Shown here piece after piece: positions 6,210 through 10,470 of a stretch of 10,470 nt of DNA (the first letter of the stretch is position 1; the number at the start of each line of letters is the position of its first letter). This DNA comes from CAZDDI01 sp964504195. GTDB lineage: Bacteria > Chloroflexota > Anaerolineae > B4-G1 > SLSP01. The notes beneath the pieces are model-generated. The model saw only the letters and a program-made list of their open reading frames with translations, ran no database searches and was not told the origin of the DNA. The translations under genes and the position numbers were made by a program. The stretch is from NCBI GenBank assembly GCA_964504195.1, contig CAZDDI010000095.1, positions 1-10,470 on the forward strand, in the 5' to 3' direction.

Positions 6210-6230
6210 TTTGAGATTTGAGATTTTTTG
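6210..6230 (+). repeat. TTTGAGA heptamers before the small gene
   Basis: Two exact TTTGAGA units (6210, 6217) and a TTTTTTG unit (6224) lead straight into AGGAGGG (6231-6237). This is the shortest of the four heptamer tracts found just upstream of ribosome binding sites in this window. Confidence 0.55.
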
Positions 6231-6242
6231 AGGAGGGATACG

Positions 6243-6533
6243 ATGGTCAACAAATTAGCAGTCGCAGGCAAGAATTCGCGGTTCAAGCAACCGGAAGCCG
6301 AACCGGCAGGATTTTGGGCAGGGTTCTGGCATGGCAACATCGCGCCTCTCACGTTTGTGACAAGTTTGTTCAACAAAGACGTGAGTATTTACGAAACCCA
6401 CAACAATGGCGCGTGGTACAATTTCGGATTCCTTTTGGGCATATCATCCGTGTTGGGGCCAAAAGTCAGTTTTAGAGTTGAAACTGACTCCAAAAAATCC
6501 GCGGATAATCCCGAAGAATGTTGTAAAGGCTGA
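6243..6533 (+). CDS. Small conserved-looking protein with WHG/HNNG/WY-FGF motifs
   Basis: This 96-residue protein starts at ATG 6243, 5 bases after AGGAGGG (6231-6237); the earlier in-frame ATG at 6228 precedes that site and is rejected. Residues about 24-70 carry the pattern F-W-x-G-F-W-H-G, then I-A-P-L-T-F-V-x-S-L-F, V-S-I-Y-E, H-N-N-G-x-W-Y-N-F-G-F-x-L-G. From memory, the same WHG...HNNG-WY-FGF signature occurs in short hypothetical proteins of many bacteria, usually nearer 70-80 residues; I know no assigned function. The two hydrophobic stretches (about 35-43 and 60-72) suggest a small membrane-associated protein. The C-terminal tail is polar and ends in E-E-C-C-K-G, longer than the versions I recall. 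A strong terminator follows directly, so this is a self-contained transcription unit. Confidence 0.75.
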   Translation: MVNKLAVAGKNSRFKQPEAEPAGFWAGFWHGNIAPLTFVTSLFNKDVSIYETHNNGAWYNFGFLLGISSVLGPKVSFRVETDSKKSADNPEECCKG

Positions 6534-6540
6534 CCAACAC

Positions 6541-6575
6541 ACAGCGGATCGAGTCATTCGATCCGCTGTATTGTT
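6541..6575 (+). terminator. Intrinsic terminator of the small gene
   Basis: ACAGCGGATCGA (6541-6552) pairs perfectly with TCGATCCGCTGT (6558-6569) around a 5-base loop. It is followed by ATTGTTA, a short T-rich tail. It begins 8 bases after the stop codon at 6531-6533. Confidence 0.75.
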
Positions 6576-6597
6576 ATGGCCAGAACTTACGCAAGTA

Positions 6598-6660
6598 GCG
6601 TACCCTGAGCCTGCCGAAGGGTACGCGCTAACCAAGACTCGCTGCCTTCGACAGTCTCAG
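6598..6660. repeat. Paired inverted REP-like elements
   Basis: CTGAGCCTGCCGAAGG (6605-6620) and the inverted CCTTCGACAGTCTCAG (6645-6660) match at 14 of 16 positions when one is reverse-complemented. The first also folds through GCGTACCC/GGGTACGC (6598-6605 with 6619-6626). This is the doublet arrangement of extragenic palindromic elements. From memory, the core (CCTTCGACAGGCTCAGG-type) is common in high-GC environmental genomes. No gene is visible between 6576 and 6739. Confidence 0.6.
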
Positions 6661-6693
6661 TCACCGGGATTGCCTACGCCCTAATGTCGTAAA

Positions 6694-6746
6694 ACGTGAA
6701 ACGTGATGCGTGACCAGAAAATTCTTCACGCATCATGTTTCACGTC
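6694..6746. repeat. Heptamer-built inverted repeat at the VOC gene end
   Basis: ACGTGAAACGTGATGCGTGA (6694-6713) pairs with 6726-6745 over 20 positions with one wobble and a 12-base loop. As in the element at 4104-4163, each arm is a heptamer series, GTGANNN at 6696, 6703 and 6710 and TCANNNN at 6726, 6733 and 6740. It overlaps the VOC stop codon at 6740-6742. On the minus strand it is followed by TTTTACG, so it may terminate the permease-VOC transcript. Confidence 0.75.
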
Positions 6747-7126
6747 CCTTTGCTCCCATCCCACCCCGCATCATCGAAACGCTGGATTTCCAGCAGGTAG
6801 CCGTTGGGATCGCGGAAGAAGCAGTGGTAGATGCCGTAGGTGGGATTATGCGCGGGCGCTTTCTCCAGCGGCACTTCGCAAGCGCGGAGATGCGCCGCCC
6901 AGCCATCTACATCCTCGGTGACAAAGGTGACGATCAACCCCTCCGGTTTGGCCCCAGTGCGCTCGCAGAAGCCAATGTAAGCATCGCTACCTACGCGATA
7001 GAGGCGGCAGCCACCCTGATCCAGCGCCAGGGGCAGCTCCAGCACGCCCTCGTAGAAGCGCGCCGTCGCGGCGAGGTCAGGGGTATACAGAAACGTGATT
7101 TGTTCGGTCAAAGGTGTGCGGGTCAT
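6740..7126 (-). CDS. VOC superfamily (glyoxalase/bleomycin-resistance fold) protein
   Basis: This 128-residue single-chain VOC protein has two beta-alpha-beta-beta-beta modules. The N-terminal half shows the typical D-L-x-x-x-x-x-F-Y-E-x-V-L-x-L pattern (residues 17-31). The C-terminal half has the F-R-D-P-N-G-Y-L-L-E-I signature (104-114) with Glu113 at the usual metal-ligand position. The position usually held by a first-strand His is Gln9, and no His is evident at the third ligand position, so metal binding is uncertain. The ATG at 7124-7126 overlaps the permease stop in an ATGA arrangement, and its GGGAGG site lies inside the permease gene, so translation is probably coupled. Possible roles include dioxygenase, lyase or ligand-sequestering protein; the substrate is unknown. 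Confidence 0.85.
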   Translation of the reverse strand: MTRTPLTEQITFLYTPDLAATARFYEGVLELPLALDQGGCRLYRVGSDAYIGFCERTGAKPEGLIVTFVTEDVDGWAAHLRACEVPLEKAPAHNPTYGIYHCFFRDPNGYLLEIQRFDDAGWDGSKGT

Positions 7127-9714
7127 ATATCCTCCCTTAATTGTGGATTGAGGACGCGCTCTAGCGCGTAGCTAATCAACGCAAAGCCGAGGCTCGTTAT
7201 CAACAGAGCGCCAGCAGGTACCAGCACGAGATGGTATGGCCCGACGAACACCCCGGTCGCAAAGGCCGAGTGTGCGAGTTTGCCCCAGGTAGGCAGCACC
7301 GGATCGCTCAGGCCTAAAAAGGCCAGGGCGGATTCCAGGAACACATAACTGGGGACAAGAACAATCAGCTGGGGAATCAATACGGGCGCAACACGGGGAA
7401 TCAGGTAATTAAAGATGATGCGCCAATCACTTGCGCCATACGCGCGGGCGGCTTCAATATAGGGAGCCAGTTTCGTTTGTAAAAAGATAGCCCGGTAGTT
7501 CTTGAGCGCGCTCCCGAAGATGCTTAGCAGGACGATGACGCCGAGCAGCACCCAGAAGCTCTTGGAGTAGAGCGTGAAAATCATCAGACTGACCGGCAGG
7601 AATGGCAGTACCATGTTGACCTCGGTGATGCGTTGCAGGAGCTCGTCGAGCCAGCCGCCGAACCATGCGCCAGTGGCCGCGAGCAGCATGGTAGTGAGCG
7701 TGGTGCCGACAGCTGCCAATAGCCCGAAGGCAAGCGCGACCGCTGTACCCCACAACACCGCCACCATCAGATCGCGGCGGCGGCTATCGGTGCCGGCCAG
7801 CCCGTAGACCTGCCCGTAGATGATGAACTCCGCATCTAGCTCTACCGACTCCTCAAAGAACAGCCCGTTGACGTGCAACTCGTAGTGGCCTTTGAGCGGT
7901 GTGGGTGTTTCCGCCGCTGGGTCGGCGAATAGGGCTTCTTCCGGTGTGCTGCCGCCGAGCCGTCGGAGCAAGCGCTCATCGTGCGCAAAGCGGTATGCCG
8001 CTTCGCTTTGCACTGTCATTTCGCCTAGGCGGATTTCGCGCCCATCGGGGGTATGCCAGCTCAGCGAGATGTGCGGCGCGCGGGCCACGCGTGGCGAATA
8101 CAGATATACGCTCAACTCTTGCGGGAAACGATCGTATGTGTAATCAAAAGGAAAAATGAGCGTTACATCTGTGATTTCTGGTGAGATGGGCGTAATTTGC
8201 CGCTCGATAAAGTCTGTGCGGCTATCAAATATCAATGTAGCTGGTAGGCTCTCACGGGTAAATTTATCAACCCAGGCGGGCAGCGCATTGCGAGGCGTCT
8301 GATACCAGGCGCGTTGATTGCCGCGCCACAGCACGACAGCCTCGTCATAGGGAATAGCAATCACAGCGTAGAGGGCGACGCCAATTAGGAAGGTGATGAT
8401 GCTCAGGCCGGCCACAGCCGAGGGGAAGCGCACAAGCTCGCGCCCTATCTGTGCCAAGGAACCCCCAAGTTCGCGCGCTTTGCCCGACCACGCTTTGAAG
8501 TTGGGCGGCTGCCAGGAGAGACGTGGGAGCGTGAACCGGCGTAACTTGCGCCGGGGTAGTTTAGCTTTGAGCTGTGCCTCGCCGCCTATACGTATCCGGG
8601 GATCAACCAGCGCACAGGCAATATCCAATATGAAAACCGTCGCCGCCAGCAGATAGGCAAATGTGACCACAATCGCCAGAATCATAGGAATATCATGGAT
8701 AGCGAGGGCGTGGACGAAGAGTTTGCCGATACCTGCAAAGCTAAAGAAGTGCTCCAGAATAATCACCTCTTGCCACAAGCTGGTCAGGAGCAACGCGAAA
8801 CTGGTGAGCACGCTGGGCAAGGTGGGGCGCAGGATGTAGCGGCGTTCCAACATCCGCAGCGGCAGCCCCTTAGCTTTGGCAAGGTCAACATAGTCTTCGT
8901 TGTAATGCAGTAGAAAAAATGTACGCCAGACAAAAATGCTTTGGAAGAACTTACTCAAGAAGATAGACAGTGCAGGTAATAGCATGTGCCGTAGTATGAG
9001 GGGGACATACGCCCACTCGAATTCTCTGGGCCAGGTATCAAAGCGTGCAGTAATAAAGCGCAATCTTGGTATCTGAAAGGCTAGTACGGTCAGGATAATG
9101 CCATAGACCCACGGTGGTGCAGACGAGAAGAGCGACAGGATGATGACGAGCCGATCTATCCAGCTTCCCTGAGTATGGGTCAACGCCAGTGCGATCGTGA
9201 TGCTGACGCCGAACAGGAATAGATTTGCCAGGCCAAAGAGCAGTAACGTGCGTGGTAAGTGATCCATGATATAGGCACCCACGTCACGGGTATAGCTCCC
9301 GGCAAAGTAGATGCGCCCCATCTTGGATTCCCCCCAGTCGAGCGTAAGCGCGCGCGTGACCCAACGCGCAGTACGTAGCATGAAAGGCTGGTTCATGCCT
9401 TGTGCGTCCAGGATTGCTTCTACCTGCGCTTCCAGATATTGCACGCGCTGTTCGGGGGTGAGCGTGCGTGCGTATTCATCCTCACGCATTGCCATCCCAA
9501 CGGCAAACGTAACATTGCCCCTGACGATTTCATCCACAAAGCCGCCCATGTTGGCAATGATAGTGGTTAAGAAGACGCTGATGACCACCATGCAGGCCAG
9601 GGTGAATAAGCGGACGGTGGTGTACTTGCTTAACCGTACAAGGGTTTTGAACCTGCCGTGGCTGGTTTCTGGTGCTGTAGCCGGGGGAGTAGAAATAGTT
9701 TGTGATATGCTCAC
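7123..9714 (-). CDS. Fused DppB-DppC-type peptide ABC transporter permease
   Basis: This 863-residue membrane protein combines two BPD_transp_1 permeases of the dipeptide/oligopeptide/nickel class in one chain. The DppB-like half has a first membrane helix near residues 36-55, an EAA loop near 275-301 (DYVDLAKAKG...RPTLP) and the end motif D-P-R-I-R (371-375). A basic linker (376-430) leads to the DppC-like half: a helix near 435-455, an unusually large non-membrane segment near 456-638, then GTDSRRRD (641-648), further helices, a second EAA loop (751-775, YIEAARAYGASDW) and the GLSDPVLPTWG segment (801-811). The start is taken as GTG 9714-9712 with GAGG 6 bases upstream; the frame is open to an ATG at 9804, but a good promoter lies inside that extension. 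No ATPase or binding-protein gene is in view. The substrate is unknown; peptides are the default guess. Confidence 0.9.
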   Translation of the reverse strand: MSISQTISTPPATAPETSHGRFKTLVRLSKYTTVRLFTLACMVVISVFLTTIIANMGGFVDEIVRGNVTFAVGMAMREDEYARTLTPEQRVQYLEAQVEAILDAQGMNQPFMLRTARWVTRALTLDWGESKMGRIYFAGSYTRDVGAYIMDHLPRTLLLFGLANLFLFGVSITIALALTHTQGSWIDRLVIILSLFSSAPPWVYGIILTVLAFQIPRLRFITARFDTWPREFEWAYVPLILRHMLLPALSIFLSKFFQSIFVWRTFFLLHYNEDYVDLAKAKGLPLRMLERRYILRPTLPSVLTSFALLLTSLWQEVIILEHFFSFAGIGKLFVHALAIHDIPMILAIVVTFAYLLAATVFILDIACALVDPRIRIGGEAQLKAKLPRRKLRRFTLPRLSWQPPNFKAWSGKARELGGSLAQIGRELVRFPSAVAGLSIITFLIGVALYAVIAIPYDEAVVLWRGNQRAWYQTPRNALPAWVDKFTRESLPATLIFDSRTDFIERQITPISPEITDVTLIFPFDYTYDRFPQELSVYLYSPRVARAPHISLSWHTPDGREIRLGEMTVQSEAAYRFAHDERLLRRLGGSTPEEALFADPAAETPTPLKGHYELHVNGLFFEESVELDAEFIIYGQVYGLAGTDSRRRDLMVAVLWGTAVALAFGLLAAVGTTLTTMLLAATGAWFGGWLDELLQRITEVNMVLPFLPVSLMIFTLYSKSFWVLLGVIVLLSIFGSALKNYRAIFLQTKLAPYIEAARAYGASDWRIIFNYLIPRVAPVLIPQLIVLVPSYVFLESALAFLGLSDPVLPTWGKLAHSAFATGVFVGPYHLVLVPAGALLITSLGFALISYALERVLNPQLREDI

Positions 9715-9763
9715 GATGTGCCTCAAGCGTGTAATTCTGGATCGCGCTAAAACTACGGGACTT

Positions 9764-9792
9764 ATGATACCATCGAATTGTACTTGCGCCAA
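9764..9792 (-). promoter_or_regulatory. Promoter of the permease-VOC operon
   Basis: On the minus strand TTGGCG (9792-9787) and TATCAT (9769-9764) are separated by exactly 17 bases. A start site near 9757 would leave a leader of about 40 bases before the GTG start. Its position supports the GTG start over the upstream ATG at 9804. Confidence 0.6.
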
Positions 9793-9853
9793 GCATTCAA
9801 CCATTCTTATACATTTCTAATACTACGCTTATCAATTTCTTACATTTTGTAGA

Positions 9854-9859
9854 TACAAT
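9854..9859 (+). promoter_or_regulatory. Candidate -10 element for the hsp20 gene
   Basis: TACAAT lies about 50 bases before the Hsp20 start in an A/T-rich intergenic stretch. No convincing -35 box lies 16-18 bases upstream. Another weak possibility is TTGCGC (9784-9789) with TATACA (9808-9813), which would overlap the divergent permease promoter. I see no CIRCE or other heat-shock operator. Confidence 0.3.
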
Positions 9860-9909
9860 AAGGTTGCAAGACTCATGTAGTCTTAACCTATTAGCAAAGG
9901 AGGTACAGT

Positions 9910-10356
9910 ATGTCCATGTTACGTTTTGAACCCTGGAGCGAGATGGTCTCGCTCCGCGATGCGATGGATCGCCTGTTGTCCGAGAGCCTGGTGCGGCCCT
10001 TTGGTGCGTTGGTGGCTGGCGGTGTTGGTGTGCCTGAGATTGACATACTCGAAACCGATGTTGCTATCGTAGTGAAGGCCACGGTGCCGGGCGTGAGGCC
10101 GGAAGACCTGGAAATCACCACGGTCGGCGATACCGTCACCATCAAGGGCAAGGTTGAGGAGGAGAAGGAATCGAAGGAAGAAGGCAAGGTCATTTACCGT
10201 GAACGGCGTCATGGCTCTTTCTGCCGTTCATTCACCCTGCCGACCCTGATTCAATCCGATAAGGCCGAGGCCGAGTTCGAGCACGGGGTGTTGACGCTGA
10301 CCCTGCCGAAAGCCGAAGAGGTCAAGCCCAAGTCTATTACGATCAAGCGAAAGTAA
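9910..10356 (+). CDS. Hsp20 / alpha-crystallin small heat-shock protein
   Basis: This 148-residue ATP-independent holdase binds unfolding proteins and forms cytosolic oligomers. A short N-terminal arm (1-40, with a MDRLLSE helix as in many bacterial Hsp20s) is followed by the alpha-crystallin domain at about 41-135. Hallmarks are the V-P-G-x-x-P-E-D-L-E-I segment (59-69), the charged loop E-E-E-K-E-S-K-E-E (83-91), the RERRHGSFCRSFTLP strand pair (97-111) and HGVLTLTLPK (125-134). The C-terminal I-x-I anchor is present as ITI (143-145). The start is fixed by AAAGGAGG at 9897-9904, 5 bases before ATG 9910. Length is typical. It is transcribed divergently from the permease operon; co-location with htpG is loose (about 3.9 kb apart). 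Confidence 0.95.
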   Translation: MSMLRFEPWSEMVSLRDAMDRLLSESLVRPFGALVAGGVGVPEIDILETDVAIVVKATVPGVRPEDLEITTVGDTVTIKGKVEEEKESKEEGKVIYRERRHGSFCRSFTLPTLIQSDKAEAEFEHGVLTLTLPKAEEVKPKSITIKRK

Positions 10357-10361
10357 AATCA

Positions 10362-10396
10362 GTTGGCGTTCGTGCGAGGTCAAGCGCGCCAACGCC
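10362..10396 (+). terminator. Weak hairpin downstream of hsp20
   Basis: GTTGGCG (10362-10368) can pair with CGCCAAC (10387-10393); GGCGTT (10365-10370) can instead pair with AACGCC (10391-10396). It begins 5 bases after the Hsp20 stop codon but lacks a U-run, so a terminator role is only possible. Confidence 0.35.
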
Positions 10397-10415
10397 TTCC
10401 AAACAAGAAACATTA

Positions 10416-10470
10416 ATGACTCCCCTGAAAAAAGGTGGCGCTAGGCATGAAATATGGTATAATATACCAA
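10416..10470 (+). CDS. Possible 5' part of a HicA-like toxin frame (runs off the end)
   Basis: From ATG 10416 an open frame reaches the window end and gives MTPLKKGGARHEIWYNIP. The L-K-K-G-G-x-x-H-E-I-W-Y-N stretch resembles the central K/R-x-G-x-H-x-I-W-x-N-P motif of HicA/YcfA mRNA-interferase toxins, including the His that is usually catalytic. The N-terminal helix normally preceding it is missing, and no good ribosome binding site is seen, so the frame may be truncated, mis-started or accidental. The TGG-TAT-AAT codons are the same bases that look like an extended -10 promoter; both readings cannot easily be true. Confidence 0.25.
   Translation, partial: MTPLKKGGARHEIWYNIP
10455..10463 (+). 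promoter_or_regulatory. Candidate extended -10 promoter at window end
   Basis: TGGTATAAT is a perfect extended -10 (TGn-TATAAT) inside a small inverted repeat, GGTAT/ATACC (10456-10468). No good -35 lies upstream, which is acceptable for an extended -10. It competes with the HicA-like reading of the same bases; sequence beyond 10470 would decide. Confidence 0.3.

Noticed and set aside
9715..9804. 30-residue N-terminal extension of the permease from ATG 9804
   Set aside because: It has no SD site, and it contains a TTGGCG-N17-TATCAT promoter; GTG 9714 has GAGG at correct spacing.
9311..9820. 169-codon plus-strand ORF opposite the permease start
   Set aside because: It is antisense to the permease N-terminal region and its promoter; no SD site or motif.
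9820..9909. CIRCE heat-shock operator before hsp20
   Set aside because: No TTAGCACTC-N9-GAGTGCTAA-like inverted repeat is present.

Overview
This window looks like a moderately GC-rich bacterial chromosome segment. The most likely source is a Chloroflexota-type bacterium (Anaerolineae-like), possibly from a metagenome. That is an inference, not a database result. It rests on a fused two-permease peptide ABC transporter protein, intergenic regions full of short palindromes and 7-nt-periodic repeats, and ordinary bacterial housekeeping genes with strong AAGGAGG ribosome binding sites. The first ~110 bases are homopolymer C/G and are probably unreliable contig-end sequence.

Layout. (1) 121-1692, minus strand: a two-domain GNAT acetyltransferase. 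It is driven by a consensus promoter (TTGACA-N16-TATAAT) and preceded by a 32-residue leader peptide and two intrinsic-terminator hairpins with a possible alternative pairing. This is the layout of a ribosome-mediated transcription attenuator. (2) 1701-2049: a forward promoter, a doubtful 31-codon ORF and a cluster of palindromic repeats. (3) 2050-6043, plus strand: glgX (glycogen debranching enzyme) and htpG (Hsp90), separated by a long hairpin built of heptamers. (4) 6044-6740: repeats around a small conserved-looking gene (6243-6533) with its own terminator. (5) 6740-9714, minus strand: a fused DppB-DppC-type permease, translationally overlapped (ATGA) by a VOC/glyoxalase-fold gene. (6) 9910-10356, plus strand: an Hsp20 small heat-shock protein, divergent from the permease. 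(7) The last 55 bases may hold the start of a HicA-like reading frame or a promoter.

How the genes relate. HtpG and Hsp20 are both protein-quality-control chaperones, but they are not adjacent. GlgX handles glycogen breakdown. The permease has no ATPase or substrate-binding gene in the window, so its partners must lie elsewhere. No single multi-gene pathway is evident.

The most interesting signals are regulatory: the leader-peptide attenuator upstream of the GNAT gene, and a recurring architecture in which heptamer-periodic tracts (a different heptamer each time) lie just upstream of the ribosome binding sites of four genes. Two of these heptamer families are also folded into long inverted-repeat hairpins.
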